Shown here: piece after piece, positions 33,880-45,619 of the stretch
Layout of the letters: the number at the start of each line of letters is the position of its first letter
Position numbering within the stretch: the stretch's first letter is position 1
Source: Topomyia yanbarensis
Lineage: Eukaryota > Arthropoda > Insecta > Diptera > Culicidae
Assembly (NCBI RefSeq): GCF_030247195.1
Contig: NC_080672.1
Span: 309,535,115 to 309,599,114, forward strand
Reading direction: 5' to 3'
DNA length: 64,000 bases
Position numbers and translations under genes: made by a program
Notes under the pieces: generated by a model
The model's database searches: none
What the model was told of the DNA's origin: nothing
Seen by the model: only the letters and a program-made list of their open reading frames with translations

Positions 33880-35346
33880 GGGTAAGGTGGGGCAAATCCG
33901 ACCGTTGGGTAAACCCGACCCCCCACTGTTATCGAAAATCAGTAGCACTACGCGAACTAATATCAATGGTGTCGTGTAGAGCATCGAAAATAATCATACT
34001 GGTGGCATGACAGCATTTTATTATTCTACATTAAGATGCTCAAACGACAAAAAGTGTGTTTTTACAACTTTTGATTTGACTTTTGTGCATTATTGCCTAC
34101 AGGATATTTCTGATTGTTAAAGTGATTGCATAATGTAAGTGGATTTAACCCTTTCATGCCCAACTTTTTTCTAGTGCATGCAGGGTTTCAAAACTATTTT
34201 TTCTTGTGAACGGTGGGGTCAAGAAACACGAAAAGCCTTTTTTCATAAAGATAGGTGCTTCCTTTGCAGTGCTAGAAGCTGCTCAATTTTTATCTTCCAA
34301 TGCTCAATATTATTCTTCTAGAATATTTACAATAGTCCAATTGCGTGCAAAATGTAGCCAAAGACAGTCTAAATTGATAAGTTTTATCAATTTTCAATAA
34401 TATTGCAACATAATGATGATATATGAAAAATTCATTTTCCGTCGTCAACGTAAACTGTTCCTGGCAGCACTGCTCCATCGGAATCCTATCAGACTAATTG
34501 CAATAACTTCAGTTCTAGAACTAATCCTTGCAACTATTAATACTCAAATGAAAAGCAATAGTCACATTTATTAGCCTTACTAGTTTTTGTGAGCAAATTT
34601 TGCCTTAATCAAAAGTTATAGATGTTTAAAAACGTTGTTGTCCACAAACAACATGGGCATGAATGGGTTAAATTCTTTGATTAAAGTCCTACAAAGTGCG
34701 TAGATGAATTTGGTTCAACCTTTTTCATAACTTTTTTTAATTGCATCGTAATGAAAAATGACGCGGTGGGGCAAATCCGACCTCAAAATAATGGGGTAAA
34801 TCCGACCGCTTTTTTGCTAAGAAAATGTTTATTTATCAAATTGAAATATATTTTTATTGTTATTTTATATTATTTTTATGAAAAATGGTTCATAATTACA
34901 AACGAAAGACACAAAAACGTGATGATTATAGTATTCGTCAAGCAATTGCTCCGATGCAAATGGGAATATCATTACGTGCTACTGCTCGTGATTTTAGCAT
35001 TCTAAGATTGACATTGAACTCCATTTTCTTCATGTTATAATTCAATTACACAACATTCATTGATTTATCATTGAAAAACCATAAAATTTGGGTAATATCT
35101 GCACTAAATCAACCAAAAACATAGGGGGTCGGGTTTACCCCACCATTTTTGAAAACAGCAAAAATGAACATTTTCGCAAAACGCTTGTATCTCAAAATAT
35201 TCCCAAGATCCGAATAAAATGCTATATATAGAAAGTTGCCCAGGAGTCTAACTTTTAATTTGGTATATGAAATGACTTGATCTGATGTAAAATGGGCATT
35301 TTGCAGCAAAAACCATTTACTAGGTCGGATTTACCCCACCTTACCC
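33880..35346. mobile_element. TA-flanked element with GGGTAAGGTGGGG ends
   Basis: Left end GGGTAAGGTGGGGCAAATCC, right end reversed GGGTAAGGTGGGGTAAATCC, followed by GACC at both. TA lies on both sides (33878-33879, 35347-35348). An internal copy of the same motif lies at 34765-34812 (GTGGGGCAAATCCGACC, then GGGGTAAATCCGACC). The element may therefore be composite, or have a duplicated end. Length is 1467 bp, or about 0.95 kb without the nested MITE. No transposase frame. Confidence 0.8.
34149..34667. mobile_element. nested TTAA-flanked MITE (piggyBac type)
   Basis: Ends are CCCTTTCATGCCCA and, reversed, CCCATTCATGCCCA. The target TTAA lies directly outside at 34145-34148 and 34668-34671. 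The TTAA target and CCC-starting ends are hallmarks of piggyBac-superfamily elements. The 519-bp interior is A+T-rich and non-coding, so it would need a transposase from elsewhere. It sits inside the 33880-35346 element and is therefore younger. Confidence 0.82.
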
Positions 35347-35350
35347 TACC

Positions 35351-35415
35351 TTTTTGCCTTTCTCATATAAAGAAAGGCTATGCAATCACTGTAAAAATCG
35401 ACTTTTTATAGTTAA
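35351..35415 (+). repeat. head fragment of the TTTGCCTTTCTCA repeat family
   Basis: TTTTTGCCTTTCTCATATAA, then GAAAGGCTATGCAATCACTG and CGACTTTTTA, match the first 60 bases of the 13951-15309 element. The rest of that element is missing here. It abuts the right end of the TA-flanked element. Confidence 0.7.
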
Positions 35416-36383
35416 TGTACTGTTTCTATTAATCCAAAAAAGTTTAACAAAATATACCTTTTCTCTGCTTTCTAGATGATTGATATTTAACAAGGAATCC
35501 GTTATCCGAAAAACGCTTGTGGAAATATGAATGAGAATCAATGTGTTTTTGAATCTGGAATCTGAAGAGGCAGAATTTTGAATTTCAATAAGTCAAGAAT
35601 ATTTGACCAGAACAATTAAACTCTAAAACGTACGAAGACCAAAATCGAACATCTCCAAATCGGATGCAGCTTTGCGCTTGTTTTCGATATGTCAATGTGA
35701 CAAAGGAAGAATTAAAACGAGCTATTTTGCATAAAGTATCTCTGAATAATATTGTTCGCAGTTCATTGGTTGAATTGGCTATCTGTGAATGAGACGTAGG
35801 GGATCAAAACGGAGTTTCACTTGTTCATTTTTCGATCTTTTCCCCGATAAACACGGCCTCTATAAAACAGGTGTTAACGATTTAGCGTCAGCTTCAAAAA
35901 ATATTTTTGAAATATTCTTCATATTTCATGAAATGCGGTATTATAATAACTGAAACTCCTTCCAATAAATAAAATAAAAATCGATAGATTGTACGATCTG
36001 ACGGAGAGACCTATCTGCACAAAAATTGGAATTATATTGCAAACCAGAATATAATACCCATGATTCCAATAAAAGTCCTTGATGAATAAATTCAGATTTG
36101 ATTTTTGGAAATCAGGATTTCGAAAAATTAAGTACTTAGATTGGCAACGCTATATTATCGATTTGGTGACCTATGCTCGTATACTGACAGGAAAAAGGAA
36201 AAGAAAACCCAAGAGCATCTGTCTTCCATTTTAGGAGCGGCTCCAAATAACGACTGTCCCAGAAAGGGTGGCTGAATCAGAAATGCAGTGTTTCGTCAGC
36301 TTTATTCAAGATGGCAATCCAATCATGAGATCAAGCATGACATCCAACATTATTCTTTAAGTTCGGGGACGACGGTAATGGTC
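35416..36383. other. spacer of about 1 kb, nothing recognised
   Basis: A+T-rich, no open frame of interest and no clear repeat ends. Part may be decayed body of the adjoining head fragment. Confidence 0.4.
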
Positions 36384-39038
36384 CCCGATCAGAACGACAT
36401 AACAGAAAGCTATCAAATTTATATCTCATGTTGATATTTATTACTCACTGTGTTATTTTTGTGATATCCCTATCAGCAAGGCAAGCAAACTTATATCAAG
36501 ATTATATCTCCTGGTGATATCATCGAACTGCTAATATGATTTTAATGTACGCATATAACGATGGTGTTATAATATATTACATGTTCTTTCACAATTATCA
36601 TTGATTGCTAACTGTAAACTGTAAAGCGGGCAAATGTCCATTTGGTTAAAGCCCAAATAAACAAATCAATCAATCAACTGTGAATGATTGTTATATTACA
36701 CAAATGATCGACTATTTGCTAATACGCTGAAGCCTCTTTTTATGCGTATTTATTCAACATTTTAGGCAAATTTTCGAAGTTTTTATTGATTTCCTTATAT
36801 TTACGTTTTCCACATGGACATTCAAAGTTCCACGATTTTGAGAATAGATAAGTTTTAGATGCAAGAGGTCGGAAAACTTGAAAATAAGGTGTTTAACTTA
36901 CTTGGTTGCATTTTGATTAAGAGATTACCTATTTTCTGAGACACTCGTCTGACACGCAATTTCGAATATGTGGCTTATGATTTCAATGTTGAAGTCTTTA
37001 TTCAAAAAGTTTTGGAATCGCAAAGTTATCAATAAGCTATTCTAAAGAATATAATTTTCATATAAAACTTATTTTAAAAAAGATGCAGGAAGTATCAAGC
37101 ACTCCAGATGAAATAAAGAAACGCGGATTCAAATAAAAAAGCATTTTTAAATTATTTGTTATGGTTTAGTCAAATGATTCTATAAATAATTTTCTTTTAA
37201 TTAATTGTGCATATTGCGAAAAGGAATTTTCAGAACTTAAAAAACTATTTGATTTATACTGATTTTCACAATACCGTTATGATTTTTGAGGATCTTCGAG
37301 GATCTTCAGTCCGATTTTTCCTATTTATGCGGGTTTTTCATAAACAACCGAAACTTGTCCAGTTTGTGGGTATCTAATTTTGTGCGTTCTCCGAATTACC
37401 AAAGCATTGTAATTTTTTTTTATTTCAACCCCCGCATAAAAATGTTTGAGTTTGAGATTGTTGTATCTTTTCATTCCACCTAAGACAGTTTGACATTTAC
37501 AATGAACTGACAATTACTTTGAATGCGCATATGTACTAATGTTTCCGTTGTATTCGATGGGTTCGTCTTAAAAAAAACATCGAATTAACAAATTTTCGTA
37601 ATAATCAAGATACTTGATTCATTTAGTAGAAAGTTATAAAAGGAATAATGCGACCTGTTCAAATTAAGATTTGTGAGTATGCTGCATAAAGCTATCAATA
37701 TTTCAAAATGGCCTAGAAATCTCTGAATAAATACACATCCCAGCTGGTATTATTATTTGCTGTTACAATTTAAATATGTGTTTTAGATAGTGCTTGAAAT
37801 AGTTGAAAACATTAATGTAAAAATATTGAATAATTTCCTCCTTAAAAATAAATAAAATTTAGAAAAGAAAATGTATTTTAGAAAACATGAAATATTCTAA
37901 AATTCGTCACACCGAAGAATCCTTAAAAATTTCTCGAATTTTATGATTATCTGTTAGAATATTCGCAGTTGATAGATTGAACTATTGTAAAAAAATGTCT
38001 TTCTGCGAATTTATTAGATGTGAGATAATTGTACTGGTTTGCTTAATCTTCCCCATTTTAAAAATGCCAATAGCAAAACCTCAAAAGCGACTTTACTTGA
38101 AATCTCAAAATGCAAGCCTCAAAACCTTGGTATTTGTTTCTTTAAATCTATTAGGAATCATAAGTAACATTTGTCGTATTCTCCGTAAAATAATGTAGGT
38201 AAATTATCCGCTAAATGTTACCATATCGCATCGACATTATTTCTAAAAATCGTGTAAATCATATTAACATACAAGAGAAGCACCGAAGCGCACTATTCAG
38301 AATCTAAAAATAGCCCCACTTTCCTAATCTGAAAAGATATTATAAAGCTATTCAGTCTATCGTAATATAGGCTGCTGTAGTAGTGAGCAAAACTGTACGA
38401 AAACAAAGCGTATTATGCAAGGAAAACAAACAGTCCTTTGGCTTGGCAAAGTTCAATGTGTGCGTTCTGGAAACATCTTCTGCATCTATAATCGTTTTGC
38501 CCTTGACGAATGCGTAGAATATTATGTTAACATTAAACATCGGTCGAAAGCAACGTCGTTGGTTCATGCAGGAAACATCCCCATAAAACTCAGAATACCC
38601 AGGTTCAAATCGCTATATCCACTAATAACAATCAGCTTGTCATATATTCATAAAAACAATCAGCCAGCATGTATGCAATCATTTGACATAAATATAGAAA
38701 GCTTTTTGCTACATGAAGTTTTTTGCTTCCAAACGAAAAGCGCCTTAATGTATGCTATATTTTTCTACTTTATTCTATTTTTAGACCTGCACGCTAAATT
38801 CGTTGATTCTATACAATAGGTAATAAAAGCTATATTGGCCGTGGGAGAACCTAACAAATTTTGTTATAATTCTGATAGAAGCCTATCACAGGTTGTCATA
38901 TTTTTGGTATATACTAGAAGAATTTCCGTTATGTTTTCTGTTATTTTACCAACTAACGAGACCAAAGTTATAACACAACTTATTATCATAACAAAGTAAC
39001 TCAGTCTGTAATAATTTTGTTATTTCTTTCTGATCGGG
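36384..39038 (+). mobile_element. 2.65-kb CCCGATC-ended element, left copy
   Basis: Left end CCCGATCAGAACGACATAAC and right end reversed CCCGATCAGAAAGAAATAAC, giving short imperfect terminal inverted repeats. TC lies outside both ends (36382-36383, 39039-39040), consistent with a 2-bp target duplication. The whole sequence recurs in inverse orientation at 42973-45304. About 0.25 kb (36757-37003) is present only here. The longest frame, 38415-38819, has 134 codons and no recognisable transposase motif, so the element looks non-autonomous or highly decayed. Pol III-like boxes lie at about 38559 (TGGTTCATGCAGG) and 38602 (GGTTCAAATC). Confidence 0.85.
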
Positions 39039-39040
39039 TC

Positions 39041-39289
39041 CCGTACTATGCCCACGCAAAATCAATACTTCTGACTCGAAGATTGCTGGTATCAAGACTT
39101 TTTATACTTAGAACTTTGGCACATTATTTATTCGGTAGCAGCACTTGTAGTGATCGTATCTGGACTGTTTAGATAGCGATTTTTTGTAAAATACACGAGA
39201 TATTGTATTGTATATTCATTCCATCCACTATATTGCATTTTGATTAAATATAAACGATTTACAATATATTAATTACCTACATTTCATAA
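39041..39289. other. short spacer
   Basis: A+T-rich with no recognisable feature. Confidence 0.4.
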
Positions 39290-39620
39290 CAAATATTCTG
39301 GGAAGGGAATTCATAATATATTGTTTATGGACTCGTGAACTGGTTTATGATTCATAGTACATCATTCACGATCTATCTTTCGTGCTTGTGCTAATTAGAC
39401 GATATCCCTAGTCGTTTTCAGTTCAATGCAATTCTACACATCATGAAATTTTCACATGAACTATCTCAAAAAATTTGGAATATTATGCATATAAATTTTT
39501 TTGTGTCATGAACTTAATAGTATCAAGCTGATAGCGAGCAGTAATAGGTACGAGCAATAACTATTAGGACCTCGAGCATCGGTATTAATTTAGTAAGGTT
39601 CAATGTAATGTCTGTGCGGA
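39290..39620 (-). repeat. dispersed A+T-rich repeat (relative at 9540-9870)
   Basis: Inverse-orientation relative of 9540-9870. See AGATAGATCGTGAATGATG and GGTCCTAATAGTT when read on the minus strand. Non-coding, ends not resolved. Confidence 0.6.
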
Positions 39621-39948
39621 GCACCAGATATACGTTATACAGTAATATAGCGTACAAAAATGATACAGCGAATCAGTTACACTTTAAATCCAGTTCATAT
39701 TGTCACGTTACTCCTAGTAAAAAAAACCGATGGTAACCAAAACATGATAAGGCATATATCATATCATGATAAGGCAAAGAGAAACTACGAATATCACGAT
39801 AAAACTGTTGATATCATACATTTAAATTACGCAAATCGTTACTAAGATCCCGAAATCATTAACATAAATCACGTTGCTCTGTCAAATCCTGAAATCACGA
39901 ACATAATGAACTCTACTCGTGTCCAAAATATCCAACCCTCCCGCAAGC

Positions 39949-40015
39949 AACTTCAGCTAGTCCAGATCGATAGCGAAGTCGCATCCAGGGGTGGTCGCAC
40001 AAGCTCAAGCTTAAC
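39949..40015 (+). repeat. isolated SINE/LINE tail fragment
   Basis: GCAACTTCAGCTAGTCCAGA, then TCGATAGCG and GTGGTCGCACAAGCTCAAGC, match the 3' tail of the SINE-like unit at 9992-10070 (opposite strand). The tRNA-like head is absent. A tail without a head is expected for a 5'-truncated retroposon or a LINE sharing the tail. Confidence 0.6.
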
Positions 40016-40229
40016 ATAAAAAAATTCATGAATACTAAGCTTATAATTTAAGATTTCGGCAACTTGGTCACGATTTTCATAAATCTCTCAGTTTATGAAA
40101 TTGTGATCATGAACGTATTTTTGACGGGTATTGTAGTGTGTGACGTGTATTGTAGTGCATTTAAGTCATAATTAATGATTTCAATTACAGTACGAAATCG
40201 GTAAAATCGGTAAAATCAATTATTTAGCT

Positions 40230-42440
40230 CATTTTACACAATTTGGATTTTCGAGTATTTGGATCATTGGATTTCTGAATGTTTGTATCTATATATCTTT
40301 GGATCTTTATAATATATGGCCCACACTAAGCCAAAGAGGACCAAACGCCATTTTGAGTTACATTCTCTAAAATCGCTATTACATTCAATGTAGTACTGGA
40401 AACACCCACATTTATTTATTTGTGGGAACTCAAATAGCAAATAAAAGCACATAAGCGTTCATTAAATTTCTATTTTAACGGCAAGTTATCCAAAAATTGA
40501 TTTTGGCTTGAAAAATACCAGAAAAAGAAATAGCGCTTTGAATATTTAGATCGTTGTATCATGGAATCTTTTTATTTCTTGATCATGAGATCTTTAAGGT
40601 ATGGGCTTTTTGAATTATTTCATATTTAGTCTCTTGGATTTTTGGATCTTTCTATTTTTGAAATATATTTATTTTTAGATCTTAAAATCTTTGGATGATG
40701 GAACATTTTGCATTTTTTCAATTTTTGAATTTTTAGTCTAAGGGCCTTTGGAGCTATGGATCCTCAGATGCTTGTAATTTTGCATATTTTCATTCTTCAT
40801 TGTCTGAATCTTTGTATCATTGGATCTTTAGGTATATGTATCATTTAATCTTCAGATCTTGCAGTGATTGTGTCTTGTTGATGTCTGAATATTTGGATTT
40901 GTATATTTTGTTCAATCTAGAAATTTGGATTTCAATCTTTTTATCGTTCCATTTTTTAAAATTTTTAGTTCTGTGAATCATTCGAGTTAGGGATATTTTA
41001 TGGCTTCATATGTGGATTCATGAATTTTTGAAGCTTCGGATCTTTACATCTTTGTAACTTTGGAATCCTTTTATATTTGGATTTTTGGACTTTTGAGTCA
41101 TTGGTTCGCCACGATTTGGAGCCTTCTGTACTTTGTTCGTATGTAGTCCCTCCCGGTCCTTGGCTCTCTGAAACAAAAACTTGGACAGATTCAATATTTC
41201 GCCCACATCCCTGATCGAAGCAATGGGATTTCGCTTAAACGCTTTCACTACACGCTTGAGATCTTGATCACTAATAGAACATCCATTCTGACCGCATTTC
41301 TCCTTCCTTTCGATGCTCAGAGTTTAGTAGTGACGTTTAATCACACGACTCACCGTTGGCTGCACGATTTCGAGTTTTTTTTTCGATGTCCCGATGAGGT
41401 TGTTGATGATTTGATTTCGCGAAGCATAGAATTTTTTTTTTCTTCGGTTCTTTCCAATATTTGGATCTTTGGTTCTTAAAATCCATGTATTTTTTTATTT
41501 TAAAGCCTGTAAGGCTTTGTGTTTCTGGATCTTTCGATGTTTGTATTAGTGGATCTCTCAGTGTCTCGATTTTGGTTTTTTTATCTCCGAATTATCGCAT
41601 ATTTCATTTTTTGTAGCATTGAAGCTTTATATTTTTGGATTTTAGTATCATTAGAGTTTGGGATTTTTGAATTGTTTTATTACTGGATGTTTGGATTTTT
41701 GGATCGCCGGATACATAATTTGTATCTTTGAAATCCCTCTAATTTTTGGATCTTTGAGACGTTGTGTCTTTAGGTCTTCAAATGTTTGTATTTTTGGATC
41801 ATTGGATCGTTGTCTAGATTTTTGAATCATAGGATTTTATTATCTTCTGCTTTTTTTATCTTTGTATCTTTGGATCTCACGGTGTCTGGATTTTGGATTT
41901 TTATATCTTTGAATTATTGTACATTCAAATCTTTGTAGCATTGGAGCTTTTCATTTTTGGATGTATGGATCGTTGGGGTTGGGATATTTGAATTATTTTT
42001 TTTTAATTTTTGGATTTTTGGATCGTTTGATTTTTGGATCTTATGATTTTTATAACCTTGGCTGTTCATATTTTTGAATATTTTTGGTCTGAAACATTGG
42101 ACTTGATTTATCTTTAAATTTTTGTATCTTTGCATCTTTGGAATCCTTTCATTTTTAGATTTTTGGTTCCTCGAGGCTTTGACTCTTTGGATCTATGGAC
42201 CTTTAGATGTTTGTATCTTTACATCTTTGAATTTTAGATTATTGGATTTTTATGTCGTTGGATCTTTGAATCTTAAAATCATAGAATCTATAGATCATCG
42301 GATATTTTTTTTCAGAATCTAGGAATCTCTCGGTCTTTGGGATTTCTGGATCTTTAAATGTTTGTATCTTTGGATCTTTCGCTGTCTTGGTCTTTTGATA
42401 TTTCTGCTTTTATATATCTTGATTGATCTTCATATGTTTT
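40230..42440 (+). repeat. decayed tandem repeat based on TTTGGATC/TTTGAATC
   Basis: For more than 2 kb the plus strand is dominated by diverged short motifs: TTTGGATCTTTG, TTTTTGGATTTTTGGATC, CATTGGATC, TTTGTATCTTTG and TCTTTAGGTC. Units are about 8-16 bp with no exact long period, so this is an old, scrambled microsatellite-like array. Open frames inside are low-complexity. It is interrupted at 41098-41375 by a transposase fragment. Confidence 0.75.
41098..41375 (-). pseudogene. Tc1/mariner transposase fragment (DNA-binding region)
   Basis: On the minus strand the frame reads ..EIVQPTVSRVIKRHY, stop, TLSIERKEKCGQNGCSISDQ.., VVKAFKRNPIASIRDVGEI, LNLSK, QRAKDREGLHT and KVQKAPNR. These are the paired helix-turn-helix motifs and linker (SIRDV..LNLS..QRAK) of mosquito Tc1-like transposases. 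One in-frame TAA lies at about 41325-41327. The DDE/DDD catalytic domain is absent. At both sides the sequence returns to the TTTGGATC array. A dead fragment of about 90 codons. Confidence 0.8.
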
Positions 42441-42972
42441 TTCCTTTTTTATTTCGACTATGTTAGTCACATTTTCTTTTTTACGTTTTAACGACATTCA
42501 ATTAGCTAGAGATTACTGTGTAGGGAAAGTTATGAAACTTAGAGCCATGGTACCCAGGGGAGAGCAAGGATGTGAAGTAAACAGATCGGAAAACTAGAAG
42601 TAGCAGGGTCATTAGAACAGGCTTAATATAGTACGGGCTTAATTTTTGCCTTCTGTTAATGAGGGTCGAGCTTAGTTTCGTAGTTATTCTATTCATTGGA
42701 ATGAATATATGTAAAGTTATTAAAAATATGTTTTTGGGGGTCATATAAATATAACGAGCTATAACTTCTATAGCGCCTATAGAAGATACTTAGTGTGTTC
42801 AATACTCAGCATATTTACGAAAGCGATCACAACCACTTTTCCAAAATCGCCGGATCTTTTTTACTACTAATAAAATAAAAATTTAAAAAATCTCACTTTT
42901 ATTAGGATGAATCGCTAAAGCATAACAGCAACTGATAGTAATTTCTATTTTTGGTAAATATCCCGGAAACAT
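42441..42972. other. spacer, nothing recognised
   Basis: Low-complexity tail of the preceding array, then unique A+T-rich DNA. No gene. Confidence 0.4.
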
Positions 42973-45304
42973 CCCGATCAGAAAGAAATAACAAAATTAT
43001 TACAGACTGAGTTACTTTGTTACGATAACAAGTTGTGTTATAACTTTGGTCTCGTTAGTTGGTAAAATAACAGAAAACATAACAGAAATTCTTCTAGTAT
43101 ATATCAAAAATATGACAACCTGTGATAGGCTTCTATCAGAATTATAACAAATTTTGTTAGGTTCTCCCACTGCCAATATAGGTTTTATTACCTATTGTAT
43201 AGTATCAACGAATTTAGCGTGCAAGTCATATAGCAAAAGCTTTTTATAGTTTGGTCAAATGATTGCATACATGCTGGCTGATTGTTATTACGAATATATG
43301 ACACGCTGATGGTTATTTGTGGATTATAGGGATTTGAACCTGGGTATTCTGAGTTTTATGTGGATGTTTCCTGCATGAACCAACAACGTTGCTTTCGACT
43401 GATGTTTAATGGTAGCATAATATTCCTCGAATCCGTCAAGGGCAAAACGATTATGGAAGCATCTTGTTTCCAGAACGCACACATTGAACTTTGCCAAAGC
43501 CTAAGAACTGTTTGTTTTCCTTGTGTCATACACTTTGTTTTCATGCAGTTTTACTCACTACTACAGCTGCCTATATTACGATAGACTGGATAGCTTTATA
43601 ATGTCTTTACAGATTGGGAATGTGGGGCTATTTTTAAATTCTGAATAGTGCACTTCGGTGCTTCTCTTGTACGTTAACATGATTTACACGATTTTTAGAA
43701 ATAATGTCGATGCGATATGGTAACATTGAGCGGATAAGTTACCTACATTATTTTACGGAGAATACGACATAGATTCAAAGAAACATATACCAAAGTTTTG
43801 AGGCTTGCATTTTGAGATTTCAAGTAAAGTCGTTTTCGGGGTTTTCTTATTGGCATTTTTTATATGGGGAAGATTAAGCAAACCAGTACAATAATCTCAT
43901 ATCTAATAAATTCGTAGGAATACAATTTTTTACAATAGTTCAATCTATCTGCGAATATTATAACAGATAATCATAAAAGTCGAGAAATTGTTGAGGATTC
44001 TTCGGTGTGAGTTTTGGAATATTTCATGTTTTCAAAAATACATTTTCTTTTCTAAATTTGTTTAGTTTTAAGGAGGAAATTATTCAATATTTTTACATTA
44101 AAGTTTTTAGCTATTTCAAGCACTATCTAAAACACATATTTAAATTGTAACAGCAAACAATAATACCAGCTGGGATATGTATATATTCAGAGATTTCTAG
44201 GCCATTTTGGAATGTTGATAGCTTTATGCAGCATACTCACAAATATTAATTTTAATCGACAATTTGAACAGGTCGCATTATTCCTATTTTAACTTTCTAC
44301 AAAATGAATCAAGTATCTTGATTATTACGAAAATTTGTTAGTTCGATGTTTTTTTTTAAACGAACGAAGAACCATCGAATACAACGGAAACATTAGTACA
44401 TATGCGCATTCAAAGCAATTGTCAGTTCATTGTAAGTGTCAAACTGTCTTAGGTGGAATGAAAAGATACAACAATCTCAAACTCAACTATTTTTATGCGG
44501 GAGTTTAAATAAAAAAATTACAATGCTTTGGTAACTCGAACGTACAAAATAAGATACCCACAAACTGGACAAGTTTCGGTTGTTTATGAAAAACCCGCAT
44601 AAATTGGAAAAATCGGACTGAAGATCCTCGAAGATCCTCAAAATGCATAACGGTTTTGTGGAAATCAGTGTATATCAAACAGTTGTTTAAGTTCTGAAAA
44701 TTCGTTTTCGCAATATGCACAATTAATTAAAAGAAAATTATTTATATAATTATTTGACTAAACCATAACAAATAGTTTAAAAATGCTTTTTTATTTGAAT
44801 CCGCGTTTCTTTATTTCATCTGGAGTGCTTGATACTTCCTGCATCTTCTTTAAAATAAGTTTTATATGAAAATTATAGTCTTTAGAATAGCTTGTTGATA
44901 ACTTTACGATTCCAAAACTTTTTGAATAAAGTTGAATATAAACGCATAAAAAGAGACTTCAGCGTATTAGCAAATAGACAATCATTTGTATAATATAACA
45001 ATCATTCACAGCTGATTGATTGATTTGTTTATTGGGGCTTTAACCAACTGGTCATTTGCCCCTTTACAATTTAGAGTTAGCAATCAATGATAATTGTGAA
45101 AGAATATGTAATATATTATAACACCATCGTTATATGCGTACATTAAAATCATATTAGCAGTTCAATGATATCACCAGAAGATATAATCTTGATATAAGTT
45201 TGCTTGCCTTGCTGATTGGGATATCACAAAAATAACACAGTGAGTAATAAATATCAACATGAGATATAAATTTGATAGCTTTCTGTTATGTCGTTCTGAT
45301 CGGG
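42973..45304 (-). mobile_element. 2.33-kb CCCGATC-ended element, right copy (inverted)
   Basis: Inverse-orientation copy of 36384-39038, with the same terminal sequences and highly similar throughout. AT lies outside both ends (42971-42972, 45305-45306), different from the TC around the left copy. The two are therefore separate insertions rather than ends of one giant element. About 0.25 kb found in the left copy is absent near 44936. The A/B-box-like pair is kept (minus strand, about 43330-43390). Confidence 0.85.
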
Positions 45305-45381
45305 ATTATTGACGTAAACTCACCCGTCTCAGTGCAAAGAACCAATAACTATTTGAAACACGATATTTTTTAAAAATTTGA

Positions 45382-45619
45382 AAATTACATAACGCAAAGA
45401 TTGACCAAAATTGACTCTCCCCTCCCCCCATGTAACAAATTGTCACAAATTTCTCCATCCCCCCTCCTCTATTACGTAACAAATTCCAAGAAACAAAATT
45501 TATCTTCGGTGAAAACATGTTACGTAACGATCTAGCTCACTCCCCCTCCCCACTATGTCACAACATGTCACAACTTGTCGTGTCCCCTCCACCCCCCCCA
45601 TAAAAGCGTTACGTAATTT
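45382..45619 (+). mobile_element. short MITE with ACGTAAC-rich ends, copy 2
   Basis: Ends AAATTACATAACGC and GCGTTACGTAATTT (inverted), 238 bp. Aligns with the minus strand of 928-1143. Runs of C (CCCCTCCCCCC) alternate with ATTACGTAACAAAT. Non-coding. Confidence 0.72.

Noticed and set aside
38533..38625. A genuine tRNA gene in the 2.65-kb element
   Set aside because: A/B-box-like words are present, but the T-arm and acceptor stem do not pair.
38415..38819. 134-codon frame in the 2.65-kb element considered as a transposase
   Set aside because: No DDE, helix-turn-helix or zinc motif is visible, and the inverted copy does not keep the frame open.
36384..45304. A single 8.9-kb transposon with 2.3-2.7-kb terminal inverted repeats
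   Set aside because: Each arm has its own complete ends and its own 2-bp flanking duplication (TC and AT), so two separate insertions explain it better.
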